A DNA stretch of 64,000 bases, from positions 60,755,501-60,819,500 of the forward strand of contig NC_092589.1 in the NCBI RefSeq assembly GCF_047663525.1, in the 5' to 3' direction. Position 1 is the stretch's first letter. The number at the start of each line of letters is the position of its first letter. Made by a program: the position numbers and the translations under genes. The stretch is from Anas platyrhynchos (lineage: Eukaryota > Chordata > Aves > Anseriformes > Anatidae). This document shows, one piece after another, positions 26,801 through 35,997 of this stretch. A model generated the notes under the pieces. It was not told the DNA's origin and made no database searches. It saw only the letters and a list, made by a program, of their open reading frames with translations.

Positions 26801-27732
26801 AATAAAAAAGCTTTCCTGTTAATACATTGTATATCAGGACAGGATAGAGAGGATACCCAAGGAAGATAAGGGGGGGGATTAGAGTTAACATGTAAAGCAG
26901 AGGAGGTTTTTTAGGAGTTATGGGATCTACTGTGATTCAAGCAGAATCCTGTGATGGTGTTCAAGACTTGTGTCTGAACATTTCCACAAAAGCACTTACT
27001 GCAGACCAGTTTCTTGCAGCCTGAGAAGCCCTGGGAGCCCCATGGCACTTGTCCCAGGGTGACTTTGACCTTCCCCATGTACAACGCAGGCACCCTCAGC
27101 ACAACCCCAGCTGTGCTGCAGGCAGCGCAGGGATGGATGTGCACACCGCAGCCAGAACCACGCCGTAGTTTGCCTCGAACAGCTTGGGGCTCCTGCAGTG
27201 CTGTGCAGACTCTTTCCAGCTTTGACCGGACTCACAAAGTTAACTATATTTACCAGAAGGACTTGCTTATAAGAAAAATATTTGCACAAATTATGTTTTA
27301 GCAGTGGTGGCACCGCAGAAAGGGGCTGACCATTTGTACCCAGACCAACTGCTGTGCGCTCCAGCTCCAGGTGTCCCATGCACACAGCGCTCTGTAGCTC
27401 TGTCCTTTCCTACACCACCAAGCTGCTCTATGCCCCACCTGTTTTCAACCCCCCAAAAGCATCTCCTTGCCCTTTCACAACCCCTTCAAACAACACGTGC
27501 TCCTACCTCTTTCGATGTGCTGCAGAAACTCCTGTGCTGTCACCCGCTCGTGGGGCTGCAGGACGGGCTTGTACAGTTGCCTGGCTTTGGAGCTGCCCTG
27601 CTTCAGGCAGGAGCATTTGATTATCAGGGTTAAGCACTCCTTAATGCTGTGCAGCAGGTCCGAGGACATCCTCTGAACAAAGGCCACGAAGTCGCGCAGC
27701 AGCTGCATGCACCGTCCACACAGTTGACCCAT
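4564..27732 (-). CDS. VAC8-like armadillo-repeat protein, 14 coding exons, 574 aa
   Basis: Seen: fourteen exons (27507-27732, 24388-24507, 23318-23437, 22077-22196, 17748-17870, 16620-16702, 15353-15478, 14493-14538, 13357-13490, 10046-10174, 7480-7594, 6843-6977, 5487-5612, 4564-4685) have GT-AG borders and join in frame to 1725 nt, i.e. 574 aa plus stop. Nearly every central exon carries an armadillo repeat, e.g. [38 protein letters not shown]. Order and spacing follow yeast Vac8 from end to end. The N-terminus MGQLCGRC suits N-myristoylation at Gly2 and palmitoylation at Cys5 and Cys8. The C-terminus is a charged helix. Known: fungal Vac8 is a lipid-anchored vacuolar scaffold that binds Vac17, Nvj1 and Atg13. 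Inferred: a membrane-tethered ARM scaffold in this animal; partners unknown. Alternative: another ARMC-family protein. The reading frame is intact, with no sign of decay. Confidence 0.88.
5248..5272. repeat. (AAAT)n microsatellite
   Basis: About six AAAT units within the last intron of the VAC8-like gene. Confidence 0.9.
5487..5612 (-). CDS. VAC8-like exon 13 (residues 493-534)
   Basis: 126 nt, phase 1-1, acceptor ACGCAG and donor GTACGT. Encodes helices with [17 protein letters not shown]. Confidence 0.8.
6843..6977 (-). CDS. VAC8-like exon 12 (residues 448-492)
   Basis: 135 nt, phase 1-1, acceptor CCTAG and donor GTAACT. Encodes [15 protein letters not shown] and a helix [11 protein letters not shown], in the position of the last Vac8 repeats (IRGFLIRFL ... 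LWTILQLL). Confidence 0.83.
7480..7594 (-). CDS. VAC8-like exon 11 (residues 410-447)
   Basis: 115 nt, phase 0 to 1, acceptor TTGCAG and donor GTAGGG. Encodes GLLQALLSI and [17 protein letters not shown], a more divergent ARM repeat. Confidence 0.83.
7595..10045 (-). other. VAC8-like intron 10, no other feature recognised
   Basis: 2.45 kb between two well-supported exons. Short chance ORFs occur on both strands, but none has splice sites and family motifs together. Confidence 0.7.
10046..10174 (-). CDS. VAC8-like exon 10 (residues 367-409)
   Basis: 129 nt, phase 0-0, acceptor CCCAG and donor GTGGGT. Encodes [18 protein letters not shown] after a leucine-rich helix, corresponding to the Vac8 stretch with HAVSTLRNLAASSEKNRK. 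Confidence 0.85.
10175..13356 (-). other. VAC8-like intron 9, no other feature recognised
   Basis: 3.2 kb. Moderately GC-rich blocks near 11640-12040 and 12480-12560 may be old repeats, but I recognise no family. Confidence 0.65.
13357..13490 (-). CDS. VAC8-like exon 9 (residues 322-366)
   Basis: 134 nt, phase 1 to 0, acceptor AACCAG and donor GTAGGG. Encodes [10 protein letters not shown] then [18 protein letters not shown]. An alternative acceptor 15 nt downstream (CACCCAG) would preserve the frame but remove five residues and place TGA in the joined codon series, so the upstream site is preferred. Confidence 0.82.
14493..14538 (-). CDS. VAC8-like exon 8, 46-nt micro-exon (residues 307-321)
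   Basis: Only 46 nt (phase 0 to 1), behind a strong pyrimidine tract and CAG, with donor GTAAGT. Encodes [15 protein letters not shown], which fills the gap expected between exons 7 and 9 (Vac8 has VKCQATLALRNLAS there). Its length is needed to keep exon 9 in frame. Confidence 0.85.
14565..14590. repeat. (GA)n simple repeat
   Basis: GA dinucleotide run beside the micro-exon. Read on the minus strand it forms the long pyrimidine tract upstream of the exon 8 acceptor. Confidence 0.85.
15353..15478 (-). CDS. VAC8-like exon 7 (residues 265-306)
   Basis: 126 nt, phase 0-0, acceptor CTGCAG and donor GTAAAG. Encodes [13 protein letters not shown], almost the Vac8 motif YYCTTALSNIAVD, then a helix ending SSPVDK. 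Confidence 0.9.
16620..16702 (-). CDS. VAC8-like exon 6 (residues 237-264)
   Basis: 83 nt, phase 1 to 0, donor GTATGG. Encodes [18 protein letters not shown], which matches the Vac8 segment GAVPVLVSLL...DVQ. The next exon continues with YY, as in Vac8. Confidence 0.87.
16940..16990 (-). mobile_element. Possible CR1 3'-end remnant
   Basis: The text AATCACAGAATCAATAAGGCTGG resembles the reverse complement of the CR1 3' terminus. It is short and decayed, in intron 5 of the VAC8-like gene. Confidence 0.35.
17050..17077 (+). repeat. Poly(A) tract (A28)
   Basis: Uninterrupted run of 28 A, just downstream of the weak CR1-like remnant. Confidence 0.9.
17748..17870 (-). CDS. VAC8-like exon 5 (residues 196-236)
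   Basis: 123 nt, phase 1-1, acceptor CCCCAG and donor GTACCT. Encodes [12 protein letters not shown] and [18 protein letters not shown], a canonical ARM repeat. Confidence 0.88.
19571..19870 (+). mobile_element. CR1 LINE fragment (3' region)
   Basis: Contains the conserved CR1 text GAGCACCTCTCCTGTGAAG, then GGTTGTTCAGCCTAGAGAAG, GGAAGAAATTCTTTGCTCTG and CACAGGTTGCCCAGAGAAG in the usual order. It is truncated before the terminal octamer repeats. An internal 12-bp tandem duplication (GGCCTTCCAGT) is visible near 19660. Confidence 0.9.
21630..21900 (+). mobile_element. Decayed CR1 LINE fragment
   Basis: GTGAGACCCCAACTGGAATACTGC resembles the CR1 stretch encoding the reverse-transcriptase end, and later text near 21830-21880 keeps weak similarity. 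The reading frame is lost. Confidence 0.5.
22077..22196 (-). CDS. VAC8-like exon 4 (residues 156-195)
   Basis: 120 nt, phase 1-1, donor GTGAGT. Encodes [13 protein letters not shown] followed by [17 protein letters not shown], aligned with the Vac8 repeat that has EMGGLEPL and VQCNA. Confidence 0.88.
23318..23437 (-). CDS. VAC8-like exon 3 (residues 116-155)
   Basis: 120 nt, phase 1-1, acceptor CTGCAG and donor GTGAGT. Encodes [10 protein letters not shown] then [16 protein letters not shown], a full ARM repeat. Confidence 0.87.
23759..23814. repeat. (AAAT)n microsatellite
   Basis: About twelve AAAT/AATA units in intron 2 of the VAC8-like gene; likely length-polymorphic. Confidence 0.95.
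24388..24507 (-). CDS. VAC8-like exon 2 (residues 76-115)
   Basis: 120 nt, phase 1 at both ends, acceptor TTTAG and donor GTAAGT. It encodes an armadillo repeat with [14 protein letters not shown], the counterpart of the first clear repeat of Vac8. Confidence 0.87.
24508..27506 (-). other. VAC8-like intron 1, no other feature recognised
   Basis: 3.0 kb between exons 1 and 2, with an A18 tract at 25161-25178. A minus-strand ORF at 26308-26523 lacks supporting splice sites. Confidence 0.7.
27507..27732 (-). CDS. VAC8-like exon 1 (start codon, residues 1-75)
   Basis: ATG at 27730-27732 has A at -3 and G at +4. The same frame has a TAG stop at 27802-27804 with no ATG between, so this is the first usable start unless an unseen upstream exon is spliced in. 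The longer version starting at 27756 begins with TTG and was not used. The exon encodes MGQLCGRC, then a helical segment ending FLQHIER. Donor is GAG|GTAGGA, phase 1. Confidence 0.85.
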
Positions 27733-30700
27733 TCTCGATCCAAAGCAAGATGACAAGGAAAGAGATGGGGTAACAAGTTTCTTCCCAGCTCCGCCACGGC
27801 ACTAACTTGCTGCCTGGTGTTACAGATGTCAACCCTACACCACGTGCAGGAGACAAGCTTCTGCATGAGATGTTATTGCAAAGGCCGGACCTGAGCCATA
27901 CTCAAACACCCTCCCTTTGCTTGAAGAGAAGTAAAATAATGCCCTAAACTCATTCTGTGGAGAACAAGCAGAGTTTAACTCCTGGAGTATCCACCAGAGC
28001 CTTCGTGAGGCTGGAAAGGCTGTGGGGTAATGACAAAACCACCTTCAGACTCCGCAGGGCAGCCTTGCACATGAAAGGAGGCACCACCTTGTCTGCATGT
28101 GTACAAGCAGGGCTGCCAATGGGAGAGGAAGATCAAAACCAACCAACAATTAAAAAAAAAAAAAAAAAAAGAAAGCTTGCACGCTAACAGGTTTTTCCAG
28201 TTTGGGGTAGGCCAGAACAAAAGCCCCGTTGGGCAAACAGCTCCCAACTCAGTCGGGTGAGACTGCAAATCAGCAAGGGTGGAAATTAAAAATACAGTGG
28301 CCAAGTGAATTTAGAGCGATGTTTTTCTCCTGCTGAGCAAATCCTCCAGAGCGGGCCGGGAAAGTAGACGATGGGATGATGTTCCTGTAAAAGTCATCTG
28401 CAACTTTTTGTGCAGAAAAAGGAAGCAAAAAGAAAAAGGAGCTGTTCTCCTCTTACCCCAGTCGTTTGTGTACTTCACCAGTCTGCTGCATGTGCCCACC
28501 CCTGGTTGAACAGTTTTATGGATGCCCTAATTGATCTGTAACATTCTTGAAGTTTTTGAGTGAAATCTGGTTTGATTCAAGATTCCCTGCATTGGGAAAC
28601 CAGCAAGTGTTGGTCTGATGAATGTTGATCACTTTTATTAACTTCTCTTTATCCATAGATTTATTCTAACCGTTGCATCCAGTAGTACACTTAGTGGGAA
28701 GTTTTAGTCTGGTTGTTCTTTAGTGGATCTGAAGTTTCTAAATAACTCATGTTTGAAAATCCTACCTCTTGCTCTACCCCCTTCTCCAGACAGTAGTGAG
28801 CAGCCCACCCAGACCTTATGGGTCTGCCTGCTTCCTGCTGGTTCTTCTGTCACTTACCCAGGATGTAGTTCCCCTAAATACAAACCCTACAGGGCACAGC
28901 TAAGCCCACCTATCCCCATAACCCAGCAGGTGTGAGACCTCTCTCTGATGTGCAATCCCTTACAAAGAATCAAGACTTTGATTCTTCTGGCTACTTCCTT
29001 GACCAGCTTTGCAAGCCCACTGAATTCTGATCCCTGTTCTGCTTCTTAAACCTAAACAGCCAGGCTAATGTGCCTATTATCACAGCAGGTCTTCTGGACT
29101 CTTTTAGAGGGAACCTTCTAAACTGTGGGGAACCTGTGTGATTTTTAGGTTCCCCTTCTGCCAGCACTTGCTTTTCAGCCTCTGCTTGTGATTGTTCACC
29201 CCTGGGCTTCCATCCTAAAAGCAGTGAGGTGGCAGATCCCTGGGAACCCAACACAGATGCCTTCTGTCTCTTGCTCTGTCCTGTCTACAGAGCAGTGTGG
29301 TTGAATTGTTACGAGTTATTTTCAGGTAACTTGAACTGTACTGCTCTGAGATGAGAAAAATGTAGGAGTGCCTTAACAAGACACTTGTTAGCAATGGCTG
29401 CATTTCTGTAATATATCCTTACTGAGCATTTCAAAATGCATTACAAACCTTAAAACAGCTTTCCAATGTGTCTGTAGGGAAGATAGTCATAAAAAGGTTT
29501 AAGAATAAGTTTCAGAGCAGCTGAGCTCTTGTAACTCCATTTAAAATTAATGGGAGTTAAAGGAACTCAACAGACCTGAAAATTAAGCTACAATTTGCCT
29601 AAAGGCATAAAACTCGGGTACACCAATACTTAGTCTGATGATTCAGTCATGAAATTGTCTTTGGTTTGAAACCACTACTTGAAAGCAAGTTTAGAAGGCT
29701 AGTTTGCGAGCCTGCAAGCCTCCTTTAAAATCACAGTGGCTGTTGTACACGCTCAGGTTGCAATCAGAACCCTAATGTTTTTGATCAGTTGCATGACCTA
29801 GATGTGATTCTTTATCTGATTGAACAAATGTCAGCTCAAGACTGCAGAAGTAGAAGGGAAAAATTAGTAGTGCCACAGCAGCGTTTAACCTTTTTGGTTT
29901 TACTCATGTAAAAAACGTGTTCTAAGTAGTAGAAGCCCCACAGCCCGCCTCCTGATTCTTTTTCCAAAGGGAAAAAAAATATATATCTATATCCTTTTGT
30001 GAATTGCTAAAAACAAGTCTCTCCAACCCACCTCCATTCACTCGTGAGCAAAAGAGGCTTTTGGTCAGCAACCTGACTGTTTGAAGACTGGTTGGAATTC
30101 TGTATAAACTACATTTGGAAGGTTTAATTTGTTTGACGAACAATAGATGGATGCTGTAACTAAACGGCACTTTCAACAGAGTGCTTCCATTGGGCCAACA
30201 TTTTACCCGATGTGCAGTTACACTGCAGGGAACAGAAAACACTGGTTTTGGGCACAGTCCCTTAAGCATCTGATATCCGATATCCCTGGCAGGTCAGTTT
30301 TCTTTTGAATTATGAAAGAAAAATCTAAAACCACATTTATCCATCACTAAACTCATCAAGCATTTCACTCATGCAGAATGCACTCATTTCACTGCCTGAA
30401 ACACTTCTGGTAATGGGAATTCCTTTATCTAGTTTCCAATGGTGCACCTTCAGTAGCTCAAAAATGACTCTCACTGGGGGGATGTATGCAAATACTTTTT
30501 TGTACTCTTCTTTCAAACATTACACAGCACTTCTTCATTTTAACAGGCCCAAACAATCCTCAGACTGACACGAATACTGGAAAAAACAGGGACCAACACC
30601 TTTATTTGAGCTATGCTAGCAAATGCTCTCCTCTTAAAGGAAGAAAATGACAGTCCAGGCTCCAAATGTTAGAAATACTGTTACCACTTCACTGTGATTT

Positions 30701-33560
30701 TAATCTATCTGTGGAAAAAGGATTTTGAGGGAGCTTAGGAGCGAAGCAAGGATGGAGAAAAGTGTGCTAGTCAAATAAGAAAATAGCTAACAGATACAGT
30801 TACTAGACAGAAAATAGATAAGAGAGGAGTGCTTAAAAAGCAGCAAATTGAAAGAATATACTTACAATACTCAAGAATACAAAACTTTAAAATTTCAGCT
30901 AACTAATTTTGAATTTTATGAATTTAGCCCAGATAATTTTTTATTGCAATCTTTGTCTTGTACATGTTTCTTTCACTCTTCTTTCTCCCTTCTGTCTGGG
31001 ATTGTGGAAAACACTGTACAATTCAGAAAAGCTGTAAGATCTTGGCTTGATTTTGATTTAAAAGGTCATGGCTCCCCTAGTGCCTAGCAGGTCTTTATTG
31101 TCTCTGTACTTGAGGTTAAGGTCTCCTCACTTGTACTAACTCAGTGCAACTGCTAGGAAAAAATGGATATGTGAAATGTTGTGGCTCCAAAATAACACAA
31201 AACAAAACCTACCAACAAACCACAGGTATTAAGTTCGTGAACTGGATTTACCATTGACAAAATAGCAAAAGAAAATAATGAATTAGGAAAAAATAGCCGA
31301 GCAAGCAAAACAGTTCTAAACCCAGATTCTGATGTGTAAATTACATTACTACTAAGCTCTTAAAAAGAAATAAATAATATATATATATGTGCATACATAG
31401 ATATTCACTGTTAAGATTTCAGAAGAAATTCAGATTAAACAGAAAGTGACTATAATAATTTAAACAGGGAGGGAACCTGATGCCAGGACTCGAGAGATCA
31501 AGTTTTGTGAAAAACTGCCAGGGGTCTCTTCATTAGGCAGCGCTTTGTTTGAATTCATTATAATTTCTGTAGTGTATAAAGGAAGTTGCTCTCCCTGCAT
31601 TAAATCTGAATTAAAGCTGAGGAATTTGCTCATCTTGACTCAGAGGCAGAGTGCCATCTACTGAACCATCCCCTTTATACAGCACTCTCGAGCCTGTCCC
31701 ACTCCTGGCTTAACAAAATTTACACAAGGGGGCTGTAAAACTGAGTAAAGTTTTAATCAGAGGAAAGCTGATTTAGGTGTGATTCGCTATTGTGCAGTAA
31801 CGGCTGCAAGTAAAGGAACAGACCAACACTCAAGACTTGCAAGTCTATGCTCCCATTTTATGAAGACTCATTCTGCTCTTCTTAACTAATCTTTGGACTT
31901 GAGGTTACATTATCATTTCATAACACTTGAGAGCAGCATTCCCTGACGGATGCTCAGATTTCACTGCTAACTATTAACCGTGGACTTACCCATATATTTA
32001 TCCTTTCTGTTAGTGCTCAGGAGATGTCCAAGTCTCAGCTGACTCACTGAATAGTGAGGATGTGTGATAACAGCCAGCAAGAGTTTTGCTTGGGCCAGTG
32101 ATGACACAGTACCACCCTGTGGCTCTGTCTACCTTTATTTTTTTGTTGCCTTGACCCTCATACTTCATTGTAAATTTTATGGACTGTTCCTATATTCAAA
32201 TAAAGTGGCACCTTATATCATGCTCAGAACTGCCATGTGCTATGATAATTAACATATAAATAGATTTTAAAAGAAAAGGCAGAAACAAATTGTTGCAGAT
32301 GGCAGTGCCACAAACATGTCAAAAGTGTCAAAAGTGTCCATAGAGTCTGTAAACCATGGAAATTTGATCAAACTTCATATAAACATCTGAAATGTTGTGA
32401 GGAAATTACCACTCAAAATCAGCGAGTCAAGTACGTGAAGAAATATACAAGCTTGCAGAACAGAGGTGACCTGAGGCCATTGGGTTGTGTTTAATAAACA
32501 ACACCCTGCAAAAAACACTTGTGTGGTGTGTTTCAAGGCAAGGGTCCTGCTGTTGCACTTATGGATTGTGTAGCCTACAGCCCAAATGTCGAATTCCTGA
32601 TAAAATAAGGCAGTAAGCAAAGCTTGAAAAAAAGTGCACCATGTGTCATTAGGCAAATACGGTTGAAATAATTAAAATATATTTGAAAAAAAAATCATAT
32701 TATAATATATATTTTTTCTTCTGTACCCTTATTATGCTGTCTTAAATACAACGGAGACCTGAAGAGTAGAAGTAACCACTCTTTCTAATTGTCTCAATAA
32801 GATTTATCCCACATCTCAGAAAACCGAGGGGAGAGAATCATAGAATATCTCAAGATGGCAAGACCCCGCAAGGATCACCAAGTCCAACTCTTAGTATGCT
32901 GCTATGCAAATTCACCAAAGGGAAATGACACAAGTGTCACACAAGTCTTCAGGGCCATTCAGAAGTGTCTGTGTGCAGCCACAAGAATTCAGGAAGCCTC
33001 ACCAGCCCCAGCAAGCTGACTGCAGCCTGCAATTTCATTGTCAAGCACTCCCACATTAACAGTCTCTTTGTTGTGTATAGCAAAAGCTGTCGCACATGGG
33101 CTGCACTTGAGTTACAGGTTAGTTACCTTGTAGAGGAAAAAGTGGAAAAGGAGGAAGGGAACTTGTGTGTAGACCAGGCTGCTCATCAATTAATTGCAGC
33201 TGGTCTTAACGAAAACATCCCCTGTGTTTTTGTTCTGGCACAGGCCATTCATCGGTTGCTGCCTCCGTAGAAAGCTATGTATGAAGTACTTAGCAGCCAA
33301 AATAAATGATATACTGTACTGATAAAACAGACATATAGGTTAGGTGTAAGTAAGCAGCGCTTTATTTTCTCTACATGGAGAAGAGCAAACCACCATTACT
33401 GGGTTATGTCTGCTTTGCATCTTCCATTCCCTTTTCCTCCATCGGTTGGTTTTGTCTGCCTGTAAGTAATTGTCCCCTGAATTTAAAAACTCAGCAAAAA
33501 CTGCATATCCATTGCTTTCTGCTCATATTTATGTATGCATATTTATTTACGTATGTGGTG
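27733..33560. other. Intergenic interval between head-to-head VAC8-like gene and BCLAF1
   Basis: About 5.8 kb holding the undetermined 5' UTR and promoter of the VAC8-like gene. No CpG island is seen next to its start codon, unlike BCLAF1 and MTFR2, although an E-box CACGTG lies near 27841. An A19 tract lies at 28152-28170. No coding exon was recognised. One CR1 fragment lies near the right end. Confidence 0.6.
32833..32960 (-). mobile_element. CR1 LINE 3'-end fragment, inverted
   Basis: Text GAGAATCATAGAATATCTCAAG followed by ACCCCGCAAGGATCACCAAGTCCAACTC is the reverse complement of the CR1 3' terminus. The right boundary is approximate. Confidence 0.8.
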
Positions 33561-33562
33561 TA

Positions 33563-33699
33563 GTTTTTGGGGGTGTTCAAGGAAAGGCTGGATGTGGTGC
33601 TTGGGGATACGGTCTAGTGGGTGACAGTGGTGGCAGGGTGACGGTTGGACCAGATGGTCTCGAAGGTCTTTCCAACGTTAATGATTCTATGATTCTGTG
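33563..33699 (+). mobile_element. CR1 LINE 3' terminus
   Basis: GTGTTCAAGGAAAGGCTGGATG, then GGACCAGATGGTCTCGAAGG, TCTTTCCAACGTTAATG and the terminal ATTCTATG-type octamer repeats. It inserted immediately upstream of the BCLAF1 CpG island. Confidence 0.9.
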
Positions 33700-33719
33700 T
33701 ACTGTCCTGCCTCATGAAT

Positions 33720-34830
33720 GCTGTTTTTTTAAGAACACACGGGCAGCGTGCCGCTCCCCCCTCCCCCGGCGGCAGCGCGCCCTGAGGCGCAGTCCCGGGG
33801 CCCGCCGCACAGCGGCTGCAGCGCTGCTGCGCCGGGTGCCGATGCCGCTGGATGGCCGCGCTCCCGGCCCGGCAGGTAACCCCGCGGCGTGAGGGGAAAG
33901 CCGGCGGCCGAGCGGGGCTCGGCGGGGGACAAGGCACAGAGCAGGGCAGGAGGGGAGAGGAGCAGGCAGGGCCGGGCAGCGCCAGCAGCGCACCCCCCCC
34001 CCGCTCCGCCCCGCCGCCCGCCATCTTCCTTGCGGCCGGCTACCCACAACCAAGATGGCGGCGGGCGGGGCGGGCGTCCCGCTGCCCTCCTCCCTCAGCC
34101 CCTGAGCGGATGTGACGCGGGGCGCGGCCGCGGTCCCCCCCTTCACCCCCCCTCCCCTCGCTGCCGATGGTGCCTCGCTCCCGCCTCCTCCCCCTCCTCC
34201 TCCGCCCAGACGGGAGATGGCGGGCGGGCTGCCGTGACGCCGCGCGGCCGGCGGGTGAGCACCGGCACCGGGACCCGCACCGGGAGGGGAGGAGGCCGCG
34301 CTGAGGGGCTCCCGAGGCGCCCCCCCCCCCCTTGCCGTGCACGCGCCCCGCCCTTCCCCCCCCCCCCCCCCGCCGCGTGACCTCCGCGCGCCGCAGCCAT
34401 TTCCCGCCCCCCCCCCCCCCCTCAGCGCTCAGTGAGGAGGGGCCGGGCCCGGCCCTCAGCGCCCTGAGGCGGCCCCCGCCGGGCCCCGGCGGCCTCGTCC
34501 CGTGCCGGAGCCCCCCCGGGAGCCCCCAAGGTAGAGCTGGGGGCTGGGGGGTGAGGGGAGGGCAGGGCAGGGCAGGGCAGGGGGCGGCCCCATCGCCCCC
34601 CCCCCCCACCCCGTGAGGCAGGAGCGCTCTGAGGGGGGTGTGTGTGTGTGGGGGTCCGTGTGGGGCCGGGGCCCGGGTTTTGGGGGGAGGTGTGTTGGGG
34701 GGGAGCCCCTTGCCAGAGGGGCCTGCGCCGTCCCGGGGCGTGCTCGGCAGCCTGCGCAGCGCCCTGCCCTTTGTTTGCTGCCTGCCTCTCGCAAATCTTC
34801 GGTTTTCTGACCCAAACAAAACAAAACAAA
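33720..34830 (+). promoter_or_regulatory. BCLAF1: BCLAF1 CpG-island promoter and first untranslated exon region
   Basis: A roughly 1.1-kb block very rich in CpG, in sharp contrast to its AT-rich flanks. It contains GC boxes and several AAGATGGCGG/CCGCCATCTT YY1-type sites (34017-34026 and 34052-34062), a pattern common at TATA-less housekeeping promoters. Candidate donors for a noncoding first exon are GCGG|GTGAGC after 34254 and AAG|GTAGAG after 34530; CAG|GTAACC after 33875 is a third. I cannot choose the transcription start from sequence alone. Confidence 0.75.
34538..34587 (+). other. G-rich tandem (GGGCA)n tract with G-quadruplex potential
   Basis: Repeated GGGCA units give at least four G-triplets separated by CA, directly downstream of the candidate donor at 34530. 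A second G-rich stretch lies at 34633-34705, and long C runs at 34320-34331, 34356-34371 and 34407-34421 give the same potential on the other strand. Confidence 0.6.
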
Positions 34831-35731
34831 AAAAAAGGTATATATATCTTTTTTTTCTTCAGCCTGTGGGAGCGATCCTCTGTTAAGGCGCTGCGTCTCG
34901 CCGCCTGTTTGTCTCCAGGATCAAAGTTTGGCCCTGGCCGTGGCTGTTAGGTTTTACTGCCGGAGGACCCAGGGGCATGCAAAACAAAGGAGTTGGGGTT
35001 GAGTAATGGTTGGTTTAGTGTCAGTGTATCAAACCGGCCCCCGGAACCGCTGCGCTCGGCGTGGGCAGGGACCGATGGCGAGCGCGGGGCTCCGGGAAAA
35101 TGCTGTTGTCTTTCCCTTCCTCCCTTCTCTTTCCCCTCACATTAGCCTAGACAAAAGGGGGCTAAATGAGAAGGGGCAAAGCCCCTGGCTTAGAGGTGCG
35201 CTTCACGCAGGCAGCTTCTTGTGGCGGGGAGGGTAGGAGTTGCTTCCTCCTACTCATCCCTTCTGGCGCTGAATGACAGGCAGAGAGAGCTGAATGGCAG
35301 GAAGAGGTTTGGTGCCTTACATGTAGCAGTACTTCGACAGTGACGGCCTCTCCTGAGCACCGACGGACTCTGCAGCTTGAGCAAGGCTTCTGTGGGCCTG
35401 GCTCTAACAGCAGTGCCACGGCTGAAGGCTGTAGCTGAGGGTGTCTTTCTCAGGGACACGTACGGGGGAAAAGCTCCTGTTGCCATTGGGGATGCAGAAA
35501 ACTTGGAGTGCTTTTAGGAATTTAGAAAGGGTCAGCAGGGAGCTGTTGTTTGTAGCTAGGGTGCGGGTGTTTGGATGGATTAGATTCAGGCTGGTTGCGA
35601 AGGAGCGATTGTGGAGTATGGGCCTGAGGAATGCCACGGAGCATTTGGGGCTTGTTTACGTGTAGCAGAGGTAGGTGAAGGAAACTACTGAAGAATGCAA
35701 GTCTTCGGGTTACAACGGTGTTTGGTCTGAC

Positions 35732-35997
35732 CTGTGAGAGTTTTTCCAGAGAGGTATTGTGAAAAGGTGCACTGCTGCTTTGCCGTTGTGCTGGCAGTGG
35801 CCCTCCCACAGCCTTGCTGTAAGCTGGGTCTGGAAGCTGATGTGGCTCAAAAGCCAGCCTTGTCTTTTTCTCCAGAACAGTTTTGTCCTGGATCAATTCA
35901 CTGATCCAGCTCACCAGGTACCTCTGAGTATCAGCCTTGGAACAAGTGAGGAAGGGAAGAGATGGCCTTTTTGTATTCACAGCGTGCTCGCAGGCTC
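35732..35997 (-). other. Unidentified antisense coding-like island (exon-like or pseudogene)
   Basis: Within BCLAF1 intron 1, 266 nt on the minus strand lie between a TCTTTACAG acceptor-like site and a CTCACAG|GTCAGA donor-like site, open throughout. The translation includes YLVSWISELIQDKTVLEKK, which looks like a protein helix. I recognise no family. It could be an exon of an unknown antisense gene, a pseudogene piece, or chance. Confidence 0.25.

Noticed and set aside
27733..27756. N-terminal extension (start at 27756) of the VAC8-like protein
   Set aside because: The codon is TTG, not ATG; an in-frame ATG with good context and an acylation motif follows directly.
31500..31860. Possible conserved noncoding element upstream of BCLAF1
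   Set aside because: It only looks enhancer-like by eye; without a multi-species alignment there is no support.
33470..33892. 140-codon plus-strand ORF spanning the CR1 end and CpG island
   Set aside because: Crosses a CR1 3' terminus and GC-rich promoter sequence; no family features.
34040..34819. 259-codon minus-strand ORF through the BCLAF1 CpG island
   Set aside because: Pure Gly/Pro/Arg low-complexity translation of GC-rich DNA; several frames are open at once and no domain is visible.
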